Shown: positions 8,784-19,030 of the stretch, one piece after another
How the letters are laid out: the number at the start of each line of letters is the position of its first letter
How positions within the stretch are numbered: the first letter of the stretch is position 1
From: Pectobacterium aquaticum
Lineage (GTDB): Bacteria; Pseudomonadota; Gammaproteobacteria; Enterobacterales; Enterobacteriaceae
Length of the DNA stretch: 64,000 bases
Reading direction: 5' to 3'
Assembly: GCF_003382565.3 (NCBI RefSeq)
Contig: NZ_CP086253.1
Coordinates: 310,001-374,000, forward strand
Position numbers and translations under genes: made by a program
The notes under the pieces: generated by a model
Database searches by the model: none
What the model was told of the DNA's origin: nothing
The model's input: only the letters and a program-made list of their open reading frames with translations

Positions 8784-10202
8784 CTACACTTCCAGATAGT
8801 TCATGATGCCGTCAGCGGCCTTACGACCTTCAGCGATAGCCGTAACTACCAGATCGGAACCGCGAACTGCATCGCCACCCGCAAAAATTTTCGGGTTGCT
8901 GGTCTGGAAGGCGTTATCGCAACTTTCTGGTGCGACAATACGACCTTGGTCGTCCAGCTTGACGTCATGTTCTGCCAGCCACGCCATTTTGTGCGGACGG
9001 AAACCGAACGCCATGATGACCGCATCGGCTTCCAGAACGTGCTCGGAGCCCTCTACGATTTCAGGACGACGACGGCCGTTTGCATCTGGTGCGCCCAGCG
9101 CAGTACGCGCCATTTTCACGCCGCACACTTTGCCCGCGCCATTGATCTCGACGCTTAACGGTTGCAGGTTGAATTTGAACTCGACGCCTTCTTCACGCGC
9201 ATTTTTCACTTCGCGTTTAGAACCCGGCATGTTCTCTTCATCACGACGATAGGCACAGGTAACGTGCGTTGCGCCTTGACGAATCGAGGTACGCACGCAG
9301 TCCATCGCGGTGTCACCACCGCCCAGTACCACAACGCGTTTACCTTGCATGCTGACGTAAGGTTCGTCAACGGCGGCTTCAAAGCCCATCAACTGCTTAG
9401 TGTTGGCAATCAGGAACGGCAGAGCGTCGTAGACGCCCTGAGCATCTTCATTGTCCAATCCGCCACGCATAGACTGATAGGTACCGACGCCGAGGAATAC
9501 CGCATCGTACTCGTCCAGCAGCGCTTTCATCTGCACGTCTTTGCCGACTTCGGTATTCAGACGGAATTCGATGCCCATCTCAGTGAAGATCTCACGACGT
9601 TTCACCATCACTTCTTTTTCCAGCTTGAAAGAAGGGATACCGAAGGTCAGCAGGCCACCGATCTCAGGATGACGATCGAAGACGACAGCTTGTACGCCAC
9701 TGCGTGCCAGCACGTCGGCACACGCTAGTCCTGCTGGGCCCGCGCCAATGATGGCGACGCGTTTGCCGGTCGGTTTGACGTTGGCAACGCTTGGCTTCCA
9801 GCCCATCTCTATCGCTTTATCATTGATATAGCGTTCGATGTTGCCGATGGTGACCGCGCCGAATTCATCATTCAGCGTACAAGATCCTTCACACAGACGA
9901 TCCTGCGGACATACGCGACCGCAGACTTCCGGCAGGCTGTTGGTCTGGTGCGATAACTCAGCCGCTTCGATAATGCGGCCTTCGTTCGCCAGCTTCAGCC
10001 AGTTCGGGATGTAGTTATGTACCGGACATTTCCACTCACAGTAAGGGTTGCCGCATGCCAGGCAGCGGTCTGCCTGCGCTTTGGACTGGCTTTCTGAGAA
10101 CGGCTCGTAGATCTCAACAAATTCAATTTTACGAATCTTCAGCGGTTTCTTGGGCGGATCAACGCGCTGTAAGTCGATAAACTGGTAAACATTCTGACTC
10201 AT
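8784..10202 (-). CDS. gltD: Glutamate synthase (NADPH) small subunit
   Basis: 472 aa, the E. coli length. N-terminal cysteine-rich iron-sulfur segments (CLACGNPYCEWKC at 47-59 and CGRVCPQDRLCEGSC at 94-108) are followed by an FAD-binding GAGPAG (153-158) and a second Rossmann fold with GGGDTAMD. It passes electrons from NADPH through FAD and 4Fe-4S clusters to the large subunit. The start has AGAGG upstream. It is separated by 9 bp from gltB, so it is translated from the same mRNA. Confidence 0.98.
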   Translation of the reverse strand: MSQNVYQFIDLQRVDPPKKPLKIRKIEFVEIYEPFSESQSKAQADRCLACGNPYCEWKCPVHNYIPNWLKLANEGRIIEAAELSHQTNSLPEVCGRVCPQDRLCEGSCTLNDEFGAVTIGNIERYINDKAIEMGWKPSVANVKPTGKRVAIIGAGPAGLACADVLARSGVQAVVFDRHPEIGGLLTFGIPSFKLEKEVMVKRREIFTEMGIEFRLNTEVGKDVQMKALLDEYDAVFLGVGTYQSMRGGLDNEDAQGVYDALPFLIANTKQLMGFEAAVDEPYVSMQGKRVVVLGGGDTAMDCVRTSIRQGATHVTCAYRRDEENMPGSKREVKNAREEGVEFKFNLQPLSVEINGAGKVCGVKMARTALGAPDANGRRRPEIVEGSEHVLEADAVIMAFGFRPHKMAWLAEHDVKLDDQGRIVAPESCDNAFQTSNPKIFAGGDAVRGSDLVVTAIAEGRKAADGIMNYLEV

Positions 10203-10211
10203 GATGACCTC

Positions 10212-13200
10212 TTACTGCGCCTGAACCCGCAGCTCGGCTGCGGAACGACTACGGTGACCCAACAATGCCTTCACATCACTTGACTTCGGTTTCACCAGAG
10301 CAAATTTCGGTGCCCAGGTCGGCCAGTTAGCGAGGATCTCTTCTCCGCGGTGTGAACCGGTATTTTGTACATGCTCGGTGATCAGGCCACGCAGATGCTC
10401 TTCATGAATAGCCAGCTCTTCCACATCCAGCACTTCCACCAGTTCCGGGTTAACGCGTTTGCGGAATTCACCGTCTTCATCCAGCACGTAGGCGAATCCA
10501 CCGGTCATCCCTGCGCCAAAGTTCACGCCAGTGCGACCCAGCACGCAGACGATACCGCCCGTCATGTATTCACAGCCGTTATCGCCGATGCCTTCTACCA
10601 CGGTGATACAGCCGGAGTTACGTACGGCGAAACGCTCACCAGCACGGCCTGCGGCAAACAGCTTACCGCCGGTAGCGCCGTAGAGGCAGGTGTTACCGAT
10701 GATGCTGGCCTCGTGGCTGCGGAAGGCTGAACCCACCGGAGGACGTACGGAGATGCTGCCGCCTGCCATGCCTTTGCCCACGTAGTCGTTGGCATCGCCG
10801 ATTAATTTCAGTTCTAGGCCGCCTGCGTTCCAGACGCCAAAGCTCTGCCCTGCGGTACCAGAGAAGTGCACTTTAATTGGATCGCCAGCCAGACCTTGAT
10901 CGCCATGTTTCTCGGCAATTGCGCCAGACAGCGTCGCGCCGACGGAGCGATCGGTGTTGCGGATATCGAAGTAGAGCGCTTTGCCCTGTTTCGCATCAAG
11001 GTGCGGCTGTGCCTGTGCCAGAAGCTCTTTGTTCAATAAGCCTTTATCGAACGACAGATTGCTTTCCGTGCAGTACAGCGCTTTGCCCGGCTGAGGCTGT
11101 GCGGCGTACAGCAGCGGCGACAGATCCAGCTTGTTCTGTTTCGCAGTGAAACCGTCCAGCTCGACCAGCAAGTCGGTACGGCCAATCAGGTCCACCAGAC
11201 GGCTGACGCCCAATTCTGCCATCAGCACGCGAGTTTCATGCGCGATGAAGTGGAAGTAGTTAGCTACACGTTCAGGCAGGCCGTGGTAATGATCGCGGCG
11301 CAGCTTCTCATCCTGCGTTGCAACGCCTGTTGCACAGTTATTCAGGTGACAAATACGCAGGTATTTACAGCCCAGCGCAACCATCGGTCCGGTGCCGAAA
11401 CCGAAGCTTTCTGCGCCCAGAATCGCCGCTTTGACTATATCCAGACCGGTTTTCAAGCCACCGTCCACCTGAAGGCGGATTTTGTGGCGTAGGCCGTTGG
11501 AGACCAAAGCCTGTTGCGTTTCAACCAGACCCAACTCCCACGGGCAACCCGCGTATTTCACGGAGGACAGCGGGCTAGCGCCAGTACCACCGTCGTAACC
11601 GGCGATGGTGATCAGGTCGGCATACGCCTTGGCAACGCCCGTCGCGATAGTGCCAACGCCCGGCTCGGACACCAGTTTTACCGAAATCATCGCTTTCGGG
11701 TTGACTTGTTTCAGATCGAAAATCAGCTGTGCCAGATCTTCGATAGAGTAAATATCGTGGTGCGGCGGTGGTGAAATCAGCGTCACGCCAGGGACGGAAT
11801 AACGCAGACGAGCAATGTACGGCGTGACTTTATCACCCGGTAACTGACCCCCTTCGCCCGGCTTCGCGCCCTGCGCCACTTTAATCTGAATCACATCGGC
11901 GTTAACCAGATAGGCTGGTGTCACACCAAAGCGACCAGAAGCAACCTGCTTGATACGGGACACTTTATTGGTACCGTAACGTGCGGGATCTTCGCCGCCT
12001 TCACCGGAGTTGGAGAAACCGCCCAGTCCGTTCATCGCCTCAGCCAGCGATTCATGGGCCTCGGGGCTGAGTGCACCGATGGACATGGCTGCGGTATCGA
12101 AGCGTTTGAACATTTCAGAGGCCGGTTCAACGCTGTCGATCGCGATAGCCGCGCCCTCTTGTGGTTTCAGTGCCAGCAGGTCGCGTAAGGTTGCTGCTGG
12201 GCGCTCGTTAACCAGTTTGGCGTATTGCTCATAATCGCTGTACTCCCCAGTTTTCACTGCGGTTTGCAGCGTAGTGACCACATCTGGGTTGTAGGCATGG
12301 TATTCGCCGCCGTGAACAAATTTCAGCAGGCCGCCTTGTTCCAGCGTTTTACGTTTCAGCCAGGCACGCTTGGACAGGTTCAACAGATCCTGTTCGAAGT
12401 CGCTGTAGTTTGCCCCGCCGATGCGGCTGACAACGCCTAGGAAGCATTGCGTCGACACATCTTTATGCAGACCCACGGCTTCAAACAGTTTGGAACAACG
12501 ATAAGACGCAATCGTCGAGATGCCCATTTTGGACATAATCTTGTACAGGCCTTTATTGATGCCGTTACGGTAGTTCAGCATCACGGCACGATAAGGTTTG
12601 TCGATGGTGTGGTTATCGACCATCCGTGCCAGCGTTTCGTAGGCAAGGTAAGGGTAGATAGCCGTCGCACCAAAGCCTAACAGTACGGCAAAGTGGTGCG
12701 GGTCGCGTGCACTGGCGGTTTCAACAATGATGTTGGCATCACAGCGCAAGCTCTTTTCGACCAGACGGCGCTGAACGGCACCCACGGCCATCGGCGCAGG
12801 GACGGGCAAGCGTGACTCGCTAATGCCACGGTCGGACAGCACCAGCAGAACGGCACCGTCTCTGACTTTACTTTCTGCTTCGTCACACAGCTTTTCGATC
12901 GTCTGTTGCAGCGTTTGCTGTGACGGATCAAACGTCAGATCCAGCGTGACGGCACGATAGTGCAGCTCATCTTGTGAGGTCAACTGGGTGAAGTCGGAGT
13001 AAAGTAGGATCGGTGACTTAAAGCTCAGGCGGTGAGCCTGACCTTCTGCTTCGCAGAAGACGTTCATCTCACGGCCAATGCTGGTCGCCAGCGACATCAC
13101 ATGGGCTTCACGCAGCGGGTCGATCGGCGGGTTGGTTACCTGCGCGAACTGCTGACGGAAGTAGTCATAAATGATGCGTGGACGGCTGGACAGCACGGCG

Positions 13201-14672
13201 AACGGCGTGTCATCGCCCATCGACCCCGTGGCTTCCTGACCGTTCTCGCCCAGCACGCGGATGACCTGATCCAGCTCTTCGCTGCTGTAACCGTACTGTT
13301 TCTGGAAGGTCTCCAGCAGCTCATCGTTGAATTCACGGCTGCCGACCTGATCGTCTGGCAGCTCTTCAAACGGCACCAGACGCTTAACGTTTTTCTCCAT
13401 CCACTCTTTGTAAGGGTGGCGGCTTTTCAAATCGTCATCGGTTTCGGCTGAGTGCAGGATGCGGCCGCTGCGGGTGTCGATCACCATCAGTTCGCCCGGA
13501 CCGACGCGGCCTTTTTCAACCACTTCGTCCGGCTGGTAATCCCAGATACCGACTTCAGAAGCACAGGTGATCAGCTTGTCTTTGGTGATGACGTAGCGCG
13601 CAGGGCGCAGGCCGTTACGATCCAGGTTACAGGCGGCATAGCGCCCATCGGACATCACGATACCGGCTGGGCCATCCCACGGCTCCATGTGCATGGAGTT
13701 AAAGTCGAAGAAGGCGCGCAGTTCAGGATCCATATCTGGGTTGTTCTGCCAAGCTGGCGGAACGAGCAGACGCATAGCACGGATGATATCCATCCCGCCG
13801 CTCAGGAACAGTTCCAGCATGTTATCCAGTGAGCTGGAGTCAGAGCCGGTTTCGTTGACGAATGGCGCGGCATCCTGCAAATCTGGGATCAGCGGCGTTT
13901 TGAACTTGTAAGCACGCGCGCGAGCCCACTGGCGGTTACCCGCGATGGTGTTGATCTCGCCATTGTGCGCCAGATAGCGGAACGGCTGCGCCAACGGCCA
14001 GCGTGGAACGGTGTTGGTTGAGAAGCGCTGGTGGAACAGGCAAATTGCCGACTCCAGACGCAGATCGGCCAGATCGAGGTAGAAGCGCGGCAGATCCGCC
14101 GGCATGCACAGACCTTTGTAGATCGTGACCAGATTAGAGAAACTACAAACGTAGAACTCTTTATCTTCAATGCGCTTTTCGATACGGCGACGCGCCATGA
14201 ACAGGCGACGTTCCATATCACGTTGACGCCAGCCAGCCGGGGCGTTAACGAAAATTTGCTCAATACGCGGCATGGACGACAGGGCAATTTCCCCCAGTAC
14301 ATCCGGGTTGGTTGGAACTTCACGCCAGCCCAGTACGGACAGCGTTTCATTCTGCAACTCTTCTTCTACAATCCGACGCGTGGCGCGAGCCAGCTCTTCG
14401 TCTTGATTGAGAAACATCATGCCAACGGCGTAGTTTTTGGCTAAACGCCAGCCGTGCTCTTCCGCCACGAGACGAAAGAAGCGATCGGGCTTCTGAAGTA
14501 ATAAACCGCAGCCGTCGCCAGTCTTGCCGTCAGCAAGGATTGCGCCACGGTGCTGCATGCGTGCGAGTGCGTGAATGGCAGTACGCACTACTTTATGGCT
14601 CGGTTCACCTTCTATATGGGCGATTAATCCGAAACCACAGTTATCTCTCTCTTGGGATGCATCGTACAACAT
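10212..14672 (-). CDS. gltB: Glutamate synthase (NADPH) large subunit
   Basis: 1486 aa from ATG 14672, equal to the E. coli protein; GGGAGG precedes this start, and the 12 codons further upstream are not part of it. The N-terminal propeptide MLYDASQERDN is predicted to be removed to expose Cys12, the nucleophile of the class II glutamine amidotransferase domain (12 to about 420). A central domain, an FMN-binding synthase domain with the 3Fe-4S cysteines in CKYLRICHLNNC (near 1100), and a C-terminal beta-helix of glycine repeats (GGxxxGxGMxGG) follow. With GltD it converts glutamine plus 2-oxoglutarate to two glutamate, the main ammonia-assimilation route under low ammonia. Confidence 0.99.
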   Translation of the reverse strand: MLYDASQERDNCGFGLIAHIEGEPSHKVVRTAIHALARMQHRGAILADGKTGDGCGLLLQKPDRFFRLVAEEHGWRLAKNYAVGMMFLNQDEELARATRRIVEEELQNETLSVLGWREVPTNPDVLGEIALSSMPRIEQIFVNAPAGWRQRDMERRLFMARRRIEKRIEDKEFYVCSFSNLVTIYKGLCMPADLPRFYLDLADLRLESAICLFHQRFSTNTVPRWPLAQPFRYLAHNGEINTIAGNRQWARARAYKFKTPLIPDLQDAAPFVNETGSDSSSLDNMLELFLSGGMDIIRAMRLLVPPAWQNNPDMDPELRAFFDFNSMHMEPWDGPAGIVMSDGRYAACNLDRNGLRPARYVITKDKLITCASEVGIWDYQPDEVVEKGRVGPGELMVIDTRSGRILHSAETDDDLKSRHPYKEWMEKNVKRLVPFEELPDDQVGSREFNDELLETFQKQYGYSSEELDQVIRVLGENGQEATGSMGDDTPFAVLSSRPRIIYDYFRQQFAQVTNPPIDPLREAHVMSLATSIGREMNVFCEAEGQAHRLSFKSPILLYSDFTQLTSQDELHYRAVTLDLTFDPSQQTLQQTIEKLCDEAESKVRDGAVLLVLSDRGISESRLPVPAPMAVGAVQRRLVEKSLRCDANIIVETASARDPHHFAVLLGFGATAIYPYLAYETLARMVDNHTIDKPYRAVMLNYRNGINKGLYKIMSKMGISTIASYRCSKLFEAVGLHKDVSTQCFLGVVSRIGGANYSDFEQDLLNLSKRAWLKRKTLEQGGLLKFVHGGEYHAYNPDVVTTLQTAVKTGEYSDYEQYAKLVNERPAATLRDLLALKPQEGAAIAIDSVEPASEMFKRFDTAAMSIGALSPEAHESLAEAMNGLGGFSNSGEGGEDPARYGTNKVSRIKQVASGRFGVTPAYLVNADVIQIKVAQGAKPGEGGQLPGDKVTPYIARLRYSVPGVTLISPPPHHDIYSIEDLAQLIFDLKQVNPKAMISVKLVSEPGVGTIATGVAKAYADLITIAGYDGGTGASPLSSVKYAGCPWELGLVETQQALVSNGLRHKIRLQVDGGLKTGLDIVKAAILGAESFGFGTGPMVALGCKYLRICHLNNCATGVATQDEKLRRDHYHGLPERVANYFHFIAHETRVLMAELGVSRLVDLIGRTDLLVELDGFTAKQNKLDLSPLLYAAQPQPGKALYCTESNLSFDKGLLNKELLAQAQPHLDAKQGKALYFDIRNTDRSVGATLSGAIAEKHGDQGLAGDPIKVHFSGTAGQSFGVWNAGGLELKLIGDANDYVGKGMAGGSISVRPPVGSAFRSHEASIIGNTCLYGATGGKLFAAGRAGERFAVRNSGCITVVEGIGDNGCEYMTGGIVCVLGRTGVNFGAGMTGGFAYVLDEDGEFRKRVNPELVEVLDVEELAIHEEHLRGLITEHVQNTGSHRGEEILANWPTWAPKFALVKPKSSDVKALLGHRSRSAAELRVQAQ

Positions 14673-15323
14673 GTTAGTGAACCTCCCCAGGCTCTGTGTG
14701 ACTCTCACAACCTACTGCGAGAAAGCACCGTGGCGTTGAGCGACTAATATTACGCTCTCTTCTTCGGCCTCTCGTGACGGTCTCACAAGTGGTAAATGAC
14801 TTGTTTTTAGAGGGAGTCTTCATTTACTGCATAAATATGACGAGTCGTGTGCCCGTCAGGAAAGCTTCCAGCGGATCCCCAAATTAGCGAGAAAGCCTGT
14901 TCAGGTCAAATACCAGTGTAAAATGTGCTGATAAGCGATAGTTTTTAATTATACCTATGAAAGATAATGATTTTTTTAGAAAAACTATCTCGATAAATGA
15001 ATATGGAGTTTAATTGAAGTGTGAGCTGTATCACTATACAAAAGCGTGAGAACCCTTCTCCATGCTATGTTCTTTCTACGTTGCAGCATATTATGCCAAA
15101 TATGGTCACTTTTAGATTTTATGAAACTATTTTTAAGTGTTGCTTCATCTTTTCATTAAACGAGCATGCGTGATAAGAAAAATTAATTAGCACCGACATG
15201 AGTTTATTTTCACTAAAAGCGAATAAAAATTCATTTCATTGGGATGTGTGTGATTGATCGCGGTCATCGCGAAGGGGGCGAGAGAAAGGTAGTCTGCTGT
15301 CCCTCAAGGGAGCAGGTTAGAAT
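14673..15323. promoter_or_regulatory. gltB-yhcC divergent regulatory region
   Basis: 651 bp without a gene. The half nearer gltB is mixed in composition; 14930-15240 is strongly AT-rich, with many A/T runs, the kind of DNA that Lrp, IHF and H-NS favour. The E. coli gltBDF promoter is controlled by Lrp, IHF, ArgR and CRP; here only a CRP-like site is clear (15020-15035). A GGGAGCAGG ribosome site for yhcC is at about 15308. No reading frame here looks coding. Confidence 0.6.
15020..15035. promoter_or_regulatory. CRP-like binding site
   Basis: TGTGA GCTGTA TCACT matches the CRP half-sites TGTGA-N6-TCACA at 9 of 10 positions. It is about 350 bp before gltB and 290 bp before yhcC. E. coli gltB is known to respond to CRP, which supports a role on the gltB side. 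Confidence 0.6.
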
Positions 15324-16253
15324 ATGCAATTGCAAAAATTAATCAATATGTTTGGCGGAAATCTTCAACGTCGCTATGGCGAGAAGATCCACAAGCTGAC
15401 GCTGCACGGCGGGTTTAACTGCCCAAACCGTGATGGCACGCTGGGGCGGGGCGGCTGCACGTTTTGTCATGTGGCCTCGTTTGCCGATGAGCAGATGCAG
15501 CAACGCAGCATCGCGCAGCAGTTGGAAGTGCAGGCGGGAAAGGTAAACCGAGCTAAACGTTATCTGGCCTATTTTCAGGCGTATACCAGCACCTATGCCG
15601 AGGTTCAGGTTCTGGAAAGCATGTATCAGGAAGCGTTGAAGCAGGCCGAAATGGTGGGGATTTGCGTGGGTACTCGCCCCGATTGCGTGCCCGATGCGGT
15701 GCTGGATTTGCTGTCCCGCTATCATGAACAGGGTTACGAGGTCTGGCTGGAACTGGGGCTGCAAAGCGCATGTGACAAAACGCTGCACCGAATTAATCGC
15801 GGCCATGATTTCGCCTGCTATCAGGAAACCACCCGCCGTGCGCGTGATCGCGGTCTGAAGGTGTGCAGCCATCTGATTGTGGGTTTACCGGGAGAAGACG
15901 CACAGCGCTGTTTATCGACGCTGGAGCAGGTTATCGAGACCGGCGTGGAAGGTATTAAGCTTCATCCTCTCCATATCGTGGAAGGTAGCACGATGGCGAA
16001 GGCCTGGCGAGCGGGAAGGCTGCCCGAGCTGGCGCTGGATCGCTACGTGGAGATAGCGGGAGAGATGATTCGCCATACGCCACCGGAGGTGATTTATCAC
16101 CGCATTTCTGCCAGTGCTCGCCGCCCGACCCTATTGGCACCGCTCTGGTGTGAAAACCGCTGGACGGGCATGGTGGAGCTGGATCGCTATCTGCAAACGC
16201 AGGGTGTACAGGGTTCCGCGCTAGGTTCGCCTTACCGTTACGATGGGGCTTGA
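15324..16253 (+). CDS. yhcC: YhcC family radical SAM protein
   Basis: 309 aa, as in E. coli. A cysteine-rich motif near the N-terminus (CPNRDGTLGRGGCTFC, about residues 32-47) includes the CxxC that, with an upstream cysteine, would hold a 4Fe-4S cluster and SAM. It is followed by a TIM-barrel-like region (VGTRPDCVPD; LELGLQS; HLIVGLPGE). The fold resembles the Elp3/MiaB-type radical SAM branch. The substrate is unknown in any organism as far as I know. It is divergent from gltB, a conserved neighbourhood, and has its own ribosome site. Confidence 0.92.
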   Translation: MQLQKLINMFGGNLQRRYGEKIHKLTLHGGFNCPNRDGTLGRGGCTFCHVASFADEQMQQRSIAQQLEVQAGKVNRAKRYLAYFQAYTSTYAEVQVLESMYQEALKQAEMVGICVGTRPDCVPDAVLDLLSRYHEQGYEVWLELGLQSACDKTLHRINRGHDFACYQETTRRARDRGLKVCSHLIVGLPGEDAQRCLSTLEQVIETGVEGIKLHPLHIVEGSTMAKAWRAGRLPELALDRYVEIAGEMIRHTPPEVIYHRISASARRPTLLAPLWCENRWTGMVELDRYLQTQGVQGSALGSPYRYDGA

Positions 16254-16372
16254 TGTGTCAGAAGACAGGGGCGGTAGACGCCGATATTTCATGCCGTGAA
16301 TCTGCGTGGCGGCACCGTATACGTCGCCATTTTACGTTATGATGCGCGGGTGGGTGACTAAGGGAAATCGCT

Positions 16373-18742
16373 ATGAAGCAAATTCGTCTGTTGGCGCAGT
16401 ACTATGTTGATTTAATGGTAAAACTGGGGCTTGTCCGTTTTTCACTGCTGCTGGCCTCGGTATTGGTGCTGCTAGCGATGGTGGTGCAAATGGCCGTCAC
16501 CCTGTTGCTCAGCGGGGAAGTCGAAAATATCGACGTCGTCCGCTCCATTTTCTTCGGGCTGTTGATTACGCCCTGGGCCGTTTATTTTCTCTCCGTGGTG
16601 GTGGAACAGCTTGAAGAGTCGCGTCAGCGGCTGGCGAAGCTGGTGGCGAAGCTGGAAGAAATGCGCCATCGGGATCTGGAGCTGAATGCGCAGCTTCAGG
16701 AAAACATCGCGCAGCTCAATCAGGAAATCGCTGACCGTATCAAAGCGGAAGAGGCGCGCGTGCTGGTGATGAGCCGACTCAAAGAAGAGATGTCCCACCG
16801 TGAACAGGCGCAGATTGAACTGGAGCAGCAATCTGCGCTGCTGCGTTCGTTCCTCGATGCCTCGCCGGATTTAGTTTACTACCGTAACGAAGAGAAAGAA
16901 TTCTCCGGCTGTAACCGCGCAATGGAACTGCTGGTGGGTAAAAGCCAGAAGCAGCTTATTGGCTTGACGCCGCAGGATGTTTACGCCCCCGATATTGCCG
17001 AGAAAGTGATGGAGACGGACGAAAAAGTGTTCCGCCACAACGTTTCTCTGACCTATGAACAATGGCTGGTGTATCCCGATGGCCGTAAAGCCTGTTTTGA
17101 GCTGCGCAAGGTGCCGTTTTATGACCGGATGGGCAAGCGTCACGGGCTGATGGGTTTTGGACGCGATATCACGGAGCGTAAGCGTTACCAGGACGCGTTA
17201 GAGAACGCCAGTAGGGAGAAGACCACTTTTATCTCAACAATCAGCCACGAGCTTCGTACGCCGCTTAATGGCATTGTCGGGTTAAGTCGCATCCTGCTGG
17301 ATACGCAACTCGACCCTGAACAGCAAAAATACCTGAAAACCATCCACGTCAGCGCGATCACGCTGGGCAATATCTTTAACGACGTGATTGAGATGGACAA
17401 ACAGGAGCGCCGCAAGGTGCAACTGGATAACCAACCGATCGATTTCACCGGTTTTCTGGTGGATCTGGAGAACCTCGGTGGCCTGCTGGCAGAACCGAAA
17501 GGCCTGAAGCTGATTATGGACCAACACCAGCCTCTGCCGCAGAAAGTCATGACTGACGGAACGCGCCTGCGGCAGATTCTGTGGAACCTCCTCAGTAACG
17601 CGGTGAAATTCACGCCGAAGGGTGAGAACGGTAAAAAAGGCGAAATTGTGGTACGCGTCTGGCATGAAAAGGACGATCGTCTGCGCTTTGAGGTGGAAGA
17701 TTCCGGAATGGGCATTCCGGCGGATGAGCTGGAAAAAATCTTCGCCATGTATTATCAGGTCAAAGACCAGCACGGCGGGAAGCCCGCAACGGGCACGGGA
17801 ATTGGTCTGGCGGTGTCGAAGCGTCTGGCACAGAACATGGGGGGCGATATCCAGGTTTCCAGCACGCAAGGCCAGGGTTCCTGCTTCACCCTAACGGTGA
17901 TTGCACCGAGCGTCGATGAAGTGGGAAGCGGTCTGGAAGACGACGATGATTTGCCGCTACCGGCACTGCATGTCCTGCTGGTGGAGGATATCGAACTGAA
18001 CGTGGTGGTCGCGCGTTCGGTACTGGAAAAACTGGGGAACAGTGTGGATGTCGCGATGACTGGGCAGGAAGCACTGGACATGTTCGATCCCGATGAATTC
18101 GATCTGGTGCTGCTCGATATCCAACTGCCGGATATGACCGGGCTGGATGTCGCGCGTCAGCTGCGTTCACGCTATGGCAAACGTAGCATGCCGCCGCTGG
18201 TGGCGCTGACGGCGAACGTACTGAAAGATAAACGCGAATATCTGGATGCGGGTATGGATGACGTGCTCAGCAAGCCGCTGTCGGTGCCAGCGCTGACTGC
18301 TGTCATTCAACAATTCTGGGATACGCACTCGGTGTGGACGGAAGAACCGGTGGTTGAGGAGGAGGATGAAATGGCAAACGCAGAAGACGATCTGCTGGAT
18401 ATCCCGATGCTGGAACAGTATCTGGATTTGGTGGGGCCGAAATTGATTCACCAGAGTCTGGAGATGTTTGAACAGATGATGCCAGGCTATCTGGCGATTC
18501 TGGATTCCAACATGACGGCGCGCGATGAGAAAGGTATTACGGAAGAAGGGCACAAAATCAAAGGGGCGGCGGGTTCCGTCGGGCTACGACATTTGCAGCA
18601 AGTTGCCCAGCAGATTCAGACTTCATCGCTACCGGCATGGTGGGATAACGTGCAGGAATGGGTTGATGAGCTTAAGCACGACTGGCGCCATGACGTTCAG
18701 GTACTGCGTGATTGGGTAGCAAAAGCAGAAAAAGAATCCTGA
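16373..18742 (+). CDS. arcB: Aerobic respiration control sensor kinase ArcB
   Basis: 789 aa tripartite hybrid kinase. Two membrane helices (about 22-43 and 58-77), a leucine-zipper-like linker (80-150) and a PAS domain (about 155-270) with the two redox cysteines at 180 and 241, as in E. coli. The kinase core has His292 in STISHELRTP and the nucleotide-binding boxes DSGMGIP and GTGIGLA. A receiver domain has Asp582 (LLDIQLPD), and a C-terminal HPt domain has His727 (EGHKIKG). ArcB senses the quinone pool and phosphorylates ArcA. It is transcribed alone and is convergent with the small RNA gene arcZ. Confidence 0.98.
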   Translation: MKQIRLLAQYYVDLMVKLGLVRFSLLLASVLVLLAMVVQMAVTLLLSGEVENIDVVRSIFFGLLITPWAVYFLSVVVEQLEESRQRLAKLVAKLEEMRHRDLELNAQLQENIAQLNQEIADRIKAEEARVLVMSRLKEEMSHREQAQIELEQQSALLRSFLDASPDLVYYRNEEKEFSGCNRAMELLVGKSQKQLIGLTPQDVYAPDIAEKVMETDEKVFRHNVSLTYEQWLVYPDGRKACFELRKVPFYDRMGKRHGLMGFGRDITERKRYQDALENASREKTTFISTISHELRTPLNGIVGLSRILLDTQLDPEQQKYLKTIHVSAITLGNIFNDVIEMDKQERRKVQLDNQPIDFTGFLVDLENLGGLLAEPKGLKLIMDQHQPLPQKVMTDGTRLRQILWNLLSNAVKFTPKGENGKKGEIVVRVWHEKDDRLRFEVEDSGMGIPADELEKIFAMYYQVKDQHGGKPATGTGIGLAVSKRLAQNMGGDIQVSSTQGQGSCFTLTVIAPSVDEVGSGLEDDDDLPLPALHVLLVEDIELNVVVARSVLEKLGNSVDVAMTGQEALDMFDPDEFDLVLLDIQLPDMTGLDVARQLRSRYGKRSMPPLVALTANVLKDKREYLDAGMDDVLSKPLSVPALTAVIQQFWDTHSVWTEEPVVEEEDEMANAEDDLLDIPMLEQYLDLVGPKLIHQSLEMFEQMMPGYLAILDSNMTARDEKGITEEGHKIKGAAGSVGLRHLQQVAQQIQTSSLPAWWDNVQEWVDELKHDWRHDVQVLRDWVAKAEKES

Positions 18743-18907
18743 TACGGTCTATTGCGGCCACAGGGACGTGGCGAGCAAAACGGTTAGACAATTTTTTTCG
18801 TCTTACGCGGTATCATGAAAAAAATGCAAAACGGCGTGAGATTAAGTGGTGTTTACGATTGAATAAGGGTCGGGGATGCGAGGGATTTGCACGTTTTCAT
18901 TCGGTAG

Positions 18908-19025
18908 AAAAAAATGACCCCAGCCGAAGCCGGGGTGCGCGAATTATGCGCCAACACCAGGGAAAACATGCACCTGCATTTAGATCTCAGGGTTTGTAAA
19001 CTCGCAAGTGCGGATATTCGTGTCT
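18908..19025 (-). ncRNA. arcZ: Hfq-dependent small RNA ArcZ (RyhA/SraH)
   Basis: On the minus strand the sequence CCCTGGTGTTGGCGCA (around 18946-18961) is identical to the conserved seed region of E. coli ArcZ. It is followed by TTCGCGCACCCCGG and a GC hairpin (ACCCCAGC..GCCGGGGT on the plus strand) ending in seven T (18908-18914), the ArcZ terminator. The place is also conserved: between arcB and elbB, convergent to arcB. The 5' end is estimated from the E. coli length of about 121 nt and is not sharp. ArcZ base-pairs with targets such as rpoS and flhDC mRNA, is repressed by ArcA-P, and in E. coli lowers arcB mRNA. Confidence 0.92.
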
Positions 19026-19030
19026 TAACT

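Noticed and set aside
18712..18999. 95-codon plus-strand frame after arcB
   Set aside because: It overlaps the arcB 3' end and runs antisense through arcZ; composition is Arg/Lys-rich and unlike a protein.
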